Shown one piece after another: positions 38,921 to 47,665 of a stretch of DNA of 64,000 nt. Origin of the DNA: Spirochaetia bacterium (lineage in GTDB: Bacteria; Spirochaetota; Spirochaetia; CADAEX01); contig JAFSOR010000008.1 of NCBI GenBank assembly GCA_017446885.1, positions 1-64,000 of the forward strand, written 5' to 3'. Within the stretch, counting starts at the first letter, position 1. Each line of letters starts with the position of its first letter. A program made the position numbers and the translations under genes. The notes under the pieces were generated by a model that saw only the letters and a program-made list of their open reading frames with translations, ran no database searches and was not told where the DNA came from.

Positions 38921-40282
38921 TCATTTTTTTCCTAAAACCAGTTCTCTAAAGGAATTACCACGGTCGAACTCATTCTTGAAAAGCTCAAACGAGGTAGCTC
39001 CCGGGGAGAAAAGCACTACATCGCCAGGCTCAGAACCATTGTATGCCGCATCCACGGCTTCCTCTAAAGAGCTGTACGGCCCGTTGTAACGGCATTTGTG
39101 AGCATCCAGCTCGGCAATCATCTTGTCGGTGGCACTTCCTTTAAGCAGGTATATGCTTTTTGCGGCCTTGGCAATTTCCGGCAAAAGATCAAATAGCAGA
39201 TTCTTGTCGGTGCCTCCTGCAATAAGCACTACCGGCTCCTCGAAACTCTTTACTGCGGCAAGACAGGCCTGTGGAATAGTGGCGGTGGTGTCGTTGTAGA
39301 ACTTTCTTCGATTCAGCTCGCGTACAAACTCAAGGCGGTGGGGAATACCCTTAAAGTCGGCCAGTGCATCCATAATTTCTGGACCCTTGAAGCCGTATAG
39401 ATACATGGTGGCAGCTGCGATAAGCATATTCTTGCGGTTGTGCGCTCCGGGTATAAGGAGGTTCTCGGGCAGTATCTGCGCTTTCTTGCCGTTCAGCTTT
39501 ATATAGCCTTTCTTGCCGTCGAGCCAGATCTGCTCATCCTTTCCTGTATCGGAGCCCGAGAACCAGATAGGGTGAGCCGGGGTCTCGGCAAAGAACTGCT
39601 TTCCATACTCATCGTCAAAGTTGCAAAGGGTGTACTGAGCTGGAGTCTGGCTCTGGTAGATAACTTTCTTGTCGTCCGCATATTCCTGCACTGAGCTGTA
39701 CCTATTCTGGTGCTCGTGCATTATGTTGGTAATCACCGACACCACTGGCTTAAGAAGCCCCTTGTCCCGGATGTCGGCCAGCTGCCAGGAGGAAAGCTCC
39801 AGAATCACAAGAGACTTTTCGGTAAGCTGTTCCAGGAATGTGAGTGGCGAGATAGTGATATTCCCACCTAAAAAAGTATCGTCCTTAAGCTTTTTCATGC
39901 CGTGGTAGATGGCTGAAACTGTAGTAGATTTTCCCTTGCTGCCTGTGACTGCAATAATATCTCCTTTGAACTCCGACAGAAATACAGAAAGGTCGGTCTC
40001 AATCCGTTTTGCCTTGGCAAGGTAGGGTGATGAAAGAGGAACTGCCGGGTTCTTTATGACAATGTCGGCATTCTCAAAATCGGCTGTGTCGTGCTTCTCG
40101 AGCACATACCGGATATCAAGGCCTGCCAGCATGTCCATGGAAGGCTTTAATATCTGAGCAGAACGCAGGTCAGTGACAGTGACCACAGCTCCCTTGGATG
40201 CAAAGAACTTGGCTGCTGCCATTCCTCCGCCGTTGAGTCCCAGCCCCATTATGGTGATTTTCTTGCCGGTGTAGTCTTCCAT
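38921..40282 (-). CDS. murD: UDP-N-acetylmuramoylalanine-D-glutamate ligase
   Basis: A 453-residue MurD adding D-glutamate to UDP-MurNAc-Ala in peptidoglycan synthesis. It shows the N-terminal MGLGLNGGGMAAAKF, ATP-binding VTGSKGKSTTVS, ELSSWQL, MHEHQNRY, and the C-terminal GGTDKNLLFD and FSPGATSFELFKNEFDRG. The strong GGGAGGGGG ribosome site fixes the ATG at 40282; the much longer open frame upstream runs over the vapBC promoter and is not coding. Confidence 0.94.
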   Translation of the reverse strand: MEDYTGKKITIMGLGLNGGGMAAAKFFASKGAVVTVTDLRSAQILKPSMDMLAGLDIRYVLEKHDTADFENADIVIKNPAVPLSSPYLAKAKRIETDLSVFLSEFKGDIIAVTGSKGKSTTVSAIYHGMKKLKDDTFLGGNITISPLTFLEQLTEKSLVILELSSWQLADIRDKGLLKPVVSVITNIMHEHQNRYSSVQEYADDKKVIYQSQTPAQYTLCNFDDEYGKQFFAETPAHPIWFSGSDTGKDEQIWLDGKKGYIKLNGKKAQILPENLLIPGAHNRKNMLIAAATMYLYGFKGPEIMDALADFKGIPHRLEFVRELNRRKFYNDTTATIPQACLAAVKSFEEPVVLIAGGTDKNLLFDLLPEIAKAAKSIYLLKGSATDKMIAELDAHKCRYNGPYSSLEEAVDAAYNGSEPGDVVLFSPGATSFELFKNEFDRGNSFRELVLGKK

Positions 40283-40345
40283 TTGTCCCCCTCCCGAGGT
40301 CAGTATAGCATAATACAATTTAACATAAAAGAGTGAATATAAACC

Positions 40346-40375
40346 TTGACAATAGTATCTACGTATGTATATACT
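40346..40375 (+). promoter_or_regulatory. Predicted promoter of vapBC
   Basis: TTGACA (40346-40351), 18 nt, TATACT (40370-40375). AAGGGG precedes the vapB ATG by 8 nt. Confidence 0.6.
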
Positions 40376-40376
40376 A
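40353..40376. promoter_or_regulatory. Inverted repeat over the vapBC promoter, likely VapB operator
   Basis: TAGTAT (40353-40358), 12 nt containing the palindrome TACGTA, then ATACTA (40371-40376). The dyad spans the spacer and the -10 box, the usual place for antitoxin autorepression. Confidence 0.45.
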
Positions 40377-40394
40377 AGATAAGGGGTAATTACG

Positions 40395-40625
40395 ATGGTA
40401 TATACAAAGGTTTTTTTTAGCGGAAACAGCCAGGCAGTCAGAATTCCCAAAGAATATCATATGGATGAGACAGAGTTAATCATAAACAAAATTGGAAATA
40501 CAATAATACTTTTTCCTAAAGAGGATCCTTGGGCTGCTTTTGACAGGAGTTTTTCTGAGTTTTCCGATGATTTCATGGCAGATGGTCGGAATCAGCCAGA
40601 AATGCAAACAAGGGAAGGTCTATAA
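40395..40625 (+). CDS. vapB: VapB-type antitoxin (AbrB/SpoVT swapped-hairpin fold)
   Basis: A 76-residue protein. The N-terminal half, with KVFFSGNSQAVRIPKEYHM, is the classic VapB/AbrB DNA-binding strand arrangement. The acidic C-terminal half (about 50-76) should wrap around the toxin. It overlaps vapC by 1 bp. The pair is visibly richer in A and T and in codons such as aaa, gaa and tta than its neighbours, suggesting recent arrival. Confidence 0.88.
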   Translation: MVYTKVFFSGNSQAVRIPKEYHMDETELIINKIGNTIILFPKEDPWAAFDRSFSEFSDDFMADGRNQPEMQTREGL

Positions 40626-41023
40626 TGTATTTGCTCGATTCGAACATCTGCATTTTCATGATTCGAGATAAAACTCATTATCTAAGAGAAAAAATAAAAC
40701 AGTTTTCTCCCTCTTTGTTACATTTGTCGGTAGTTACTGTTGCAGAATTAGAATATGGGGCAGCAAAAAGTCAGAATCATCTAAGGGAACATATGGCTGT
40801 TCTGAATTTTGTTTCTCCATTCGATATTTTAAATTTTACTCCAAAAGATGCAGAAAATTTTGGCTTAATAAGAGCATATCTTGAAAAAAAAGGAATCCCA
40901 ATTGGTCCATATGACTTAGAAATTGCTGCTCAGGCTATGACTCGCGATTTAACTGTAGTAACTCATAATTATGATGAATTTTCGAGAATCCCTTGGATAA
41001 GAGTTGAGGATTGGACAAGGTAG
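40625..41023 (+). CDS. vapC: VapC-type PIN-domain ribonuclease toxin
   Basis: A 132-residue PIN domain with the acidic metal-binding residues Asp5 in LLDSNI, Glu in VTVAELEYG, Asp in IGPYDLEIAAQA, and Asn/Asp in THNYDEF. VapC toxins cleave tRNA or rRNA when not bound by VapB. The pair is complete and looks functional. The last bases of vapC carry the AAGG ribosome site for the next gene. Confidence 0.9.
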   Translation: MYLLDSNICIFMIRDKTHYLREKIKQFSPSLLHLSVVTVAELEYGAAKSQNHLREHMAVLNFVSPFDILNFTPKDAENFGLIRAYLEKKGIPIGPYDLEIAAQAMTRDLTVVTHNYDEFSRIPWIRVEDWTR

Positions 41024-41025
41024 CT

Positions 41026-41745
41026 ATGCTGATTGATGCCCACACACACATTATACCAGGCTCAGATGACATAACCGTGCTCTATAACTCGGTTACTGCT
41101 GACGACTGGAACCGGATTCCCTCAAGCCCGCAGGTTATCCCATTCTATGGCATACATCCGTGGTATGCAAAAAGTTGTTCAAAAAATGAACTTATGGCTT
41201 TGGGACAGCTTATCCAACAGAAAAAAGAAGATGCCCTGAATCAGGTTCAGGATGGCAAGAGGATTTTGTTCGGCATTGGCGAGACAGGGCTTGATAAGAC
41301 AGGTCGGAATCCAGATATAGAGGATCAGAAGGGTTTTTTCGCCTTCCACCTTTGGCTTGCCCAGCAGTATAAGGTTCCTGTTGCCGTGCACTGTGTCCAT
41401 GCCTGGGGTCCTTTTATGGAAATCCTCTCGGAGGTGCCGGATGACTTGCCTGTCATTATGCACTCTTTCTCAGGGGCTATGGAGACGGCGAAGGCCCTTT
41501 TGAAGCGGAACACTTTCTTCTCTTTCTCTCCATCAGTACAGCGGATAGAAAAACAGGCAGAAATACTGCGGCAGATTCCTCTTGAGCGGCTCTTCCTTGA
41601 GACTGATTTTACCGAGGTTCCGTCGGCCGGTTACCGGGAGACTTTGGAAGAACTGTATAACTTTGCTGCCAGGGTAAAAAATGTAACTCCCGAAACAGTA
41701 AAAAATTATCTTGAAAATAATCTTAAAACACTATTTTCCCCTTGA
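41026..41745 (+). CDS. TatD-family metal-dependent hydrolase
   Basis: A 239-residue TatD-like protein with metal and catalytic positions IDAHTHI, GIHPWYA, GIGETGLDK, VHCVHAWGPF, MHSFSGAME and LETDFTE. TatD enzymes are Mg-dependent deoxyribonucleases or deacylases with roles in DNA fragmentation or D-amino-acid-tRNA clearance. ATG at 41026 with AAGG 5 nt upstream, directly after vapC. Confidence 0.85.
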   Translation: MLIDAHTHIIPGSDDITVLYNSVTADDWNRIPSSPQVIPFYGIHPWYAKSCSKNELMALGQLIQQKKEDALNQVQDGKRILFGIGETGLDKTGRNPDIEDQKGFFAFHLWLAQQYKVPVAVHCVHAWGPFMEILSEVPDDLPVIMHSFSGAMETAKALLKRNTFFSFSPSVQRIEKQAEILRQIPLERLFLETDFTEVPSAGYRETLEELYNFAARVKNVTPETVKNYLENNLKTLFSP

Positions 41746-41771
41746 AAAAAAAGTCCCCTTATTTCTATAAT
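41742..41771 (+). promoter_or_regulatory. Predicted promoter of the DUF1846 gene
   Basis: TTGAAA (41742-41747, overlapping the upstream stop codon), 18 nt, TATAAT (41766-41771). A very G-rich ribosome site (GGGAGGGACGGGGG) follows. AGTCCCC at 41752-41758 could pair with GGGGG near the start, but only if transcription begins further upstream. Confidence 0.5.
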
Positions 41772-41796
41772 TGACTTTGGGAGGGACGGGGGAACT

Positions 41797-43314
41797 ATGT
41801 TCAAAAAGGGGTTCGACAACGACTTATATCTTAAGCTTCAGAGCGAGACAATTCTTGCCAGGATAAAGGATTGCAACAGCGACAAGCTCTATCTGGAATT
41901 CGGCGGCAAAATCCTGTTTGACCTCCACGCCGCCCGGGTTCTGCCCGGTTTTGACCCCAATGTGAAGATGCATCTTCTGGCCAAGATGAAAGATTCTGTT
42001 GATGTCATCATGTGCATCTCTGCTCCCGATATTGAAAAGAAAAAAGTGCGGGCCGATTTCGGCATCACCTATGACTCTGATGTCATGAAGACTATCGACG
42101 ATTTCAGAGCATGGGGCATCTCGGTAAAGGCTATTGTAATAACCAGGTACGACGGCCAGCCATCTGCTGATTCTTTCAGAACCACCATGGAAAGCCGCGG
42201 GATGAAGGTTTATACCCACAAGTTCACCAAAGGTTATCCCACAGATGTGGACCTGATAGTAAGCGAGCAGGGCTATGGCGCAAACCCATATATTGAGACC
42301 GAGAAGCCGATTGTAGTTGTCACAGGACCGGGCCCTGGCAGCGGAAAGCTGGCTACCTGCCTGTCGCAGATGTACCACGAGCAGAAACGTGGAGTTAAAG
42401 CTGCTTATGCCAAATTCGAGACTTTCCCTATCTGGAATATCCCCCTGAACCATCCTGTGAACAGGGCTTACGAGGCTGCCACTGCAGAGCTCAAGGATGT
42501 GAACATGATAGACCATTTCCACCTTGAGGCCTACAATGTAAAAACTGTAAACTATAACCGGGATATCGAGGCATTCCCTATTGTCCAGCGGATTATCGAG
42601 AAGATCACCAATGCACCATCTGTATATAAATCCCCTACTGACATGGGGGTAAACCAGGCAGGAAACGCTATTGTGGATGACGAGGTTGTACGGAAGGCAG
42701 CGGAGCAGGAAGTAATACGCCGGTACTTCCGATATGCCTGCGAGCAGGCCCTTGGACTGTGCAGCGCCGACACACTGCAGCGGGTGGAGCTTATAATGAA
42801 GGATATGGGGCTTAAGCAGGAGGACCGGAACACTGTAGTTCCTGCCCGCCAGGCAGCCCAGGAGGCCAGAGAGCGGAACAAAGGAAACAGGGGCATCTAC
42901 AGCGGCGCAGCTATCGAGCTGCCTGACGGCACTATCGTGACAGGCCACAACTCGCCGCTTCTGCACGCCGCTTCAAGCGTTGTACTTTCTGCCACAAAAA
43001 AACTGGCTGGAATCCCCGATGATGTTGAGCTTCTTCCAAGCCATATCCTGAAATCGCTTGCCAACTTTAAGGAAGATGTCCTTAAAAGCGCTTCTGTAAG
43101 CCTGAATCTGGAAGAGACACTTATTGCCTTTGCCCTGGCTGCTGCCACAAATCCTACAGCTGCCGCTGCTCTTAAAAAACTTAAGGAGCTTGAAGGATGC
43201 GAGATCCACATGACCCATGTGCCGTCTCCTGGCGATGCCGACGGGCTTAGAAAACTGGGCTTCCATTCCACCAGCGATGCCGAGTTTGCCACAAAGGCAC
43301 TTTACAGACGATAA
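41797..43314 (+). CDS. DUF1846-family protein
   Basis: A 505-residue protein matching the conserved DUF1846 family in length and composition (MFKKGFDNDLYLKLQS start, VVTGPGPGSGKLATCLSQMYHE near the middle). The PGPGSGKLATC segment resembles a nucleotide-binding loop, and the C-terminal third (about 370-505) has GHNSPLLHAASS and DDVELLPSHILKSLA. Structures exist for homologues, but the biochemical role is not settled. It is a single-gene unit with its own promoter and a strong ribosome site. Confidence 0.85.
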   Translation: MFKKGFDNDLYLKLQSETILARIKDCNSDKLYLEFGGKILFDLHAARVLPGFDPNVKMHLLAKMKDSVDVIMCISAPDIEKKKVRADFGITYDSDVMKTIDDFRAWGISVKAIVITRYDGQPSADSFRTTMESRGMKVYTHKFTKGYPTDVDLIVSEQGYGANPYIETEKPIVVVTGPGPGSGKLATCLSQMYHEQKRGVKAAYAKFETFPIWNIPLNHPVNRAYEAATAELKDVNMIDHFHLEAYNVKTVNYNRDIEAFPIVQRIIEKITNAPSVYKSPTDMGVNQAGNAIVDDEVVRKAAEQEVIRRYFRYACEQALGLCSADTLQRVELIMKDMGLKQEDRNTVVPARQAAQEARERNKGNRGIYSGAAIELPDGTIVTGHNSPLLHAASSVVLSATKKLAGIPDDVELLPSHILKSLANFKEDVLKSASVSLNLEETLIAFALAAATNPTAAAALKKLKELEGCEIHMTHVPSPGDADGLRKLGFHSTSDAEFATKALYRR

Positions 43315-43321
43315 ATGACCC

Positions 43322-43350
43322 TTGTTTAAAAGTAATAACAATAGTATATT
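43322..43350 (+). promoter_or_regulatory. Predicted promoter of the large activase gene
   Basis: TTGTTT (43322-43327), 17 nt, TATATT (43345-43350), then a 37-nt leader with AGGAG before the ATG at 43388. Confidence 0.45.
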
Positions 43351-43387
43351 ATTACTAATAGGCTAATACCTATATAAGGAGTACTCA

Positions 43388-46300
43388 ATGCAAAGCTTAG
43401 GAATCAATATTGGTTCTTCCAGCTTGAAGATAGCCTGCGTCGCAGATGGCAAGCTTTTGTGGGCCGAAAGCATTCCCCACGAGGGCAATTTCCACGATGC
43501 GGCAGAAAAAATATTAGCGGCTCACCCCATTGAAAAGGGAGCAAAAGCACTGGCAACCGGAACAGAGGGACGTTTCCTCTTCTCTGTTAATAAAACTGTG
43601 GAGCCTTTATGTATCGAAGAGGCACTCAAGGAACTTAAGCTTAAGGCCGATGCTATTGTTTCCCTGGGTGGTGAAGATCTTGTAGTCTATACTCTCAATG
43701 ATGAGGGAAGAATCATAAACAACTTCTCCGGAAGCAAATGCGCCTCTGGAACAGGAGAATTCTTCAAACAGCAGCTGGCCCGTATGGACATGAAGCTTGA
43801 GGATGTGAACGGCGTTCCAGACACAGCCCGTATCCTTGAGCTTTCAACCAGATGTTCCGTCTTTATGAAGAGCGACTGTACACATCGTCTTAATAAAGGT
43901 GAGGCTACAAAAGAGGACATTGTCCTCTCCCTCAGCAACGTCATGGCTGTAAAGGTTATCGACTTCCTCAAGAAAGCCAGAATCAGCAAAGGAAAAGTCA
44001 TCCTGGTGGGAGGCATCACCAGAAACCGCCATATCGTACGGTTCATCAAAGAGAAGGCGCCAGATATTCAGTTCATCATCCCGGAGGAAGCCTCCTATTT
44101 CGAGGCGCTGGGTGCAGCGTATCTGGCAGAATCCCAGGGCAGCTCCATGCCGGATCTGGACAAGCTTATCACCAAGAACAAGGTAAGTTTCACCCATCTT
44201 GAGAGCCTTAAGACCCAGCTTTCCAAGGTGACTTATTTCCCTGCAAAGCATGGCAAGACAGTTGCAGGCAGAGAATACATACTGGGCGTGGACGGCGGTT
44301 CCACAACCACCAAGGCCTGCCTTATCGACATGGAGACAGACGAGATAACTGCATCCTTCTATGGCCGGACTCATGGTGATCCTGTCAAGGCTCTCAAGCA
44401 GTGTCTGCAGGAGATCAAGAAGCAGGTCAAGGCCGATATCGGAGATGGCAAGATAAAAATAACACTGGCTTCCACCACCGGCTCCTCCCGTGAGATTCTG
44501 GGAGTGTTCCTAGAGACCCCTGCCGTATACAACGAGATTATCGCCCATACCGAGGGAACCACCTACTTCTCCAACGATGTGGATACTATTTTCGAGATCG
44601 GCGGTCAGGATGCAAAATATGTGCTCCTTAAGAACAAGGTCCCTATCGACTATGCAATGAACGAGGCCTGCTCTGCAGGTACAGGATCATTCCTTGAGGA
44701 ATCTGCATCCGGAGACCTGAACATAGCCCATGCCTGGGAGATCGGAGATATTGCCCTTGAGGCAGAGAACCCTCTGAAGTTCGGCGAGCACTGCTCTGCA
44801 TTCATCAACTCAGATATCCGCAAGGCTATCCAGCAGGGTGCAACCAGAGCCGACATCACCGCTGGAATCGTAACCTCCATCGTCTCCAACTACCTTAACA
44901 GAGTTGTCGGAAACAGGACTGTGGGCAACAAGATATTCCTTCAGGGCGGAGTTGCCAAGAACAAGGCTATCCCTCTGGCATTCGCACTTCTTCTGGGCAA
45001 GGAGATTCTGGTACCGCCGGATCCTGAGCTCATGGGCTGTTTTGGCGTAGGTCTTCTGGCAAAGCAGAAGCTTAAGGAAGGACTTATTTCCAAGGCGTCC
45101 TACGATATAGATGCAATAATCAATTCCGAGATTATCTACGAAAGCGAGTTCAAGTGTAAATCCTGCGAGAACCAGTGTCCTATCCGCATTTTAAAGGTGA
45201 ACGGCAACAAGTATATGTTCGGCGGACGGTGTTCCAAGTATACAAATTCACGCAAGAAAAAGACTTTCGACGAATCCCAGATCCGCAACTTTGTGGACGA
45301 ACGGAACGACCTTATGTTCAAGACCTTTGCACCGGATGAGGCCAGCTTTATCAAGAAGCGGGACTACACAGTAGGTATTCCGAAAGCCTTCTCTGTCTAT
45401 ACTTTATATCCTTTCTACTCCTGGTATTTCCACCAGCTGGGTATAAAGACAGTACTTTCTGATAAGGTGCCACACGCAGGTGTAGCCCGGACCGAGTCCA
45501 CATACTGTTTCCCTGCAGAGATTGCCCACGGAGCAGTACAGGATATACTGGACAAGAAGACAGATTACATCTTCCTGCCTCATTACAGGGATATGCCCAG
45601 CCACGAGAGCGATATCCACGCAAACTTCTGCCCTATAACCCAGAGCCTGCCATATTATATCAGAAAGGCTTTCCCGGAGATACCGGAGGATAAGATTCTT
45701 TCGCCAGTAGTCAGCTTCCGTACAGGCCTTGAGAAGGCTACCGAGTTCTTTGTGGAGCTGGGACAGCGGCTTGGATTCTCTGCATCCGAGGCAAAGTCAG
45801 CCTTTGATGTGGCGCTCAAGAAACAAAATGAGTATCAGGAGGCAGCGTTCAAGCTGGGCGAGGAGGCTTTGGAATATGCCAAGAGTCAGAAACAGCCTGT
45901 AATAGCACTTCTGGGACGGCCATACAACGCCTTTGCAAAAGAGGCAAACATCGGTATCCCACGGAAGTTCACATCCCGTGGCAACACTGTAATTCCGTTC
46001 GACATTCTGCCTATCGGCGACAAGAAGATATTCCCGAACATGTACTGGTACTACGGCCAGAAGGATATGCACACAGCCTTCAACATGAAGGACAACCCGA
46101 ATATCTTTGTGACCTGGGTCAGCAACTTCTCCTGTGCACCGGACTCCTTCATGCTCCACTATCTTAAGTGGATAATGGGTACCAAGCCATTCCTGGTGCT
46201 GGAGCTGGATTCCCACTCTGCAGATGCAGGTGTGGACACCCGTGTTGAGGCATTCCTGGATATTATCGAGGGCTACCGCCTGAAGTACAGCGGAAAGGAC

Positions 46301-47665
46301 GAGGAGCGCTACGACAACGGCCTCCGGTTTGTGAACGACGGCAAAAGCGAGCCTCATCTCCATAACGAGCATACAGGAGAGGATATTGCAATCCGTGGCA
46401 ACAAGAAGGTGAAGATCCTTCTTTCCAACATGGGTGATATCTCTGCCAGGTCCATGGCAGCCACAGCCCAGTCCCTGGGCTTCAATGCCGAGGCAGTTCC
46501 TATCCCGACCCCACGGACACTGCGGTTTGCCCGGAACCATGCATCTGGAAAAGAGTGTGTTCCTTCCCTGCTGCTTTTAGGCTCAATGCTTGAGTACTTT
46601 GCATCGGACAAGTACGACAAGAGTACCACATACATGATATTTGTCCCCATAACTACAGGACCATGCCGTACAGGCCAGTACTTTGTCTTCTATCAGAACC
46701 TGTTCCGGGACCTGCGGCTTGAGAACGTGGTTGTTTTCACCTTGAGTGCAGACCACTCCTATTCAGAACTTGGGGCAGGCTTCTCCAAGATTATGTGGTG
46801 GGCATTGTGTGCCGCCGACTACCTTAAGGATATCCAGACAGTGCTCCGAACCTGTGCTAAGGACAGGACCTATGCCATGGCCGAGGTTCAGGAGGGAGTC
46901 AAGTATGTTCTGGAGGAGGCCAGAAAAGGTTGGAAGAATATAGTTCCAGCTCTCAGGGTATTTGCCGATAGGGTCAAGAAGATTCCGCTTAAGAAAGACC
47001 CTGCCACCTGTCCAAAAGTCCTGGTGGTGGGCGAAATCTACGTGCGCCGTGATGACTATGCAGTGGACGAGATTATCAGATCCTGTGCCGACAAAGGCAT
47101 CATAGCCAAGGTATCAGGCATAGGCGAATGGATTCACTACACCGACTTTGTTCAGGAATACTTCCTTAAGCGGGAACGGACTGTATTCCCATGGTATAAG
47201 AAAATATTCAGCGAGAATACCAAGAAACTTCTTATCTTAAAACTGGCAGAGGCGTGGAAGGAGTCTACCGAGTCCAAGATCCGTGCGGCACTGGAGCCTA
47301 GCGGCCTGATTCCTAAGTCGCCCCACGACATGAAAAAGATTATGGCCAACACTCTTAAGTTTGTCAGCTACGAGCTTAACTCCGAGATTTCTATCTCCAG
47401 CGGTGCAGCTGCTACAGCTATGGAAGAAGGTTATTCCGGCGTTGTTAATATATCGCCGTTTGCATGTCTTATCGGACGTGTCATCGAAGGCTTGTATATG
47501 CCATATGCACGGCAGCACAAGTACCCAGCTATATCCATAGAGATTGACGGCAACCAGCTGCCACCGAACATCATCAACAAGCTGAACATCTTCATGCTCA
47601 ATGTCATCAGGTACAAGGAGAATCCAGGTGTAGCAGAGCTGATTGATTACGAGGATGAGAAATAA
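43388..47665 (+). CDS. Giant acyl-CoA dehydratase activase-like protein (two BcrA/HgdC ATPase domains plus dehydratase-like half)
   Basis: A 1425-residue multidomain protein. Two ASKHA ATPase domains come first: about 1-255 (GINIGSSSLKIA, iron-sulphur Cys in KCASGTGEFF) and about 290-580 (GVDGGSTTTKACLID, Cys in EACSAGTGSFLEES). A cysteine cluster CKSCENQC (about 595) and GGRCSKY follow, then DUF2229 and 2-hydroxyacyl-CoA-dehydratase D-component-like regions (about 655-1400, with GRPYNAFAKEANIGIPRKF, SNFSCAPDS and GKECVPSLLLLG). Family members couple ATP hydrolysis to delivery of low-potential electrons from a 4Fe-4S cluster. The natural partner is unknown, and no separate dehydratase subunits lie nearby. 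The gene ends overlapping the exported prephenate dehydratase. Confidence 0.87.
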   Translation: MQSLGINIGSSSLKIACVADGKLLWAESIPHEGNFHDAAEKILAAHPIEKGAKALATGTEGRFLFSVNKTVEPLCIEEALKELKLKADAIVSLGGEDLVVYTLNDEGRIINNFSGSKCASGTGEFFKQQLARMDMKLEDVNGVPDTARILELSTRCSVFMKSDCTHRLNKGEATKEDIVLSLSNVMAVKVIDFLKKARISKGKVILVGGITRNRHIVRFIKEKAPDIQFIIPEEASYFEALGAAYLAESQGSSMPDLDKLITKNKVSFTHLESLKTQLSKVTYFPAKHGKTVAGREYILGVDGGSTTTKACLIDMETDEITASFYGRTHGDPVKALKQCLQEIKKQVKADIGDGKIKITLASTTGSSREILGVFLETPAVYNEIIAHTEGTTYFSNDVDTIFEIGGQDAKYVLLKNKVPIDYAMNEACSAGTGSFLEESASGDLNIAHAWEIGDIALEAENPLKFGEHCSAFINSDIRKAIQQGATRADITAGIVTSIVSNYLNRVVGNRTVGNKIFLQGGVAKNKAIPLAFALLLGKEILVPPDPELMGCFGVGLLAKQKLKEGLISKASYDIDAIINSEIIYESEFKCKSCENQCPIRILKVNGNKYMFGGRCSKYTNSRKKKTFDESQIRNFVDERNDLMFKTFAPDEASFIKKRDYTVGIPKAFSVYTLYPFYSWYFHQLGIKTVLSDKVPHAGVARTESTYCFPAEIAHGAVQDILDKKTDYIFLPHYRDMPSHESDIHANFCPITQSLPYYIRKAFPEIPEDKILSPVVSFRTGLEKATEFFVELGQRLGFSASEAKSAFDVALKKQNEYQEAAFKLGEEALEYAKSQKQPVIALLGRPYNAFAKEANIGIPRKFTSRGNTVIPFDILPIGDKKIFPNMYWYYGQKDMHTAFNMKDNPNIFVTWVSNFSCAPDSFMLHYLKWIMGTKPFLVLELDSHSADAGVDTRVEAFLDIIEGYRLKYSGKDEERYDNGLRFVNDGKSEPHLHNEHTGEDIAIRGNKKVKILLSNMGDISARSMAATAQSLGFNAEAVPIPTPRTLRFARNHASGKECVPSLLLLGSMLEYFASDKYDKSTTYMIFVPITTGPCRTGQYFVFYQNLFRDLRLENVVVFTLSADHSYSELGAGFSKIMWWALCAADYLKDIQTVLRTCAKDRTYAMAEVQEGVKYVLEEARKGWKNIVPALRVFADRVKKIPLKKDPATCPKVLVVGEIYVRRDDYAVDEIIRSCADKGIIAKVSGIGEWIHYTDFVQEYFLKRERTVFPWYKKIFSENTKKLLILKLAEAWKESTESKIRAALEPSGLIPKSPHDMKKIMANTLKFVSYELNSEISISSGAAATAMEEGYSGVVNISPFACLIGRVIEGLYMPYARQHKYPAISIEIDGNQLPPNIINKLNIFMLNVIRYKENPGVAELIDYEDEK

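Noticed and set aside
40283..40450. Upstream extension of murD to 40450
   Set aside because: It overlaps vapB and its promoter; a strong ribosome site precedes the ATG at 40282.
41824..42966. A 380-residue minus-strand open frame opposite DUF1846
   Set aside because: Composition is that of an antisense shadow, with no recognisable motif; the plus-strand protein is a conserved family.
43321..43387. Possible riboswitch before the activase
   Set aside because: The leader is only about 30 nt and A/T-rich, too short for a known riboswitch.
45797..46540. A 247-residue minus-strand open frame opposite the activase
   Set aside because: No ribosome site or motif; it reflects codon bias of the sense gene.
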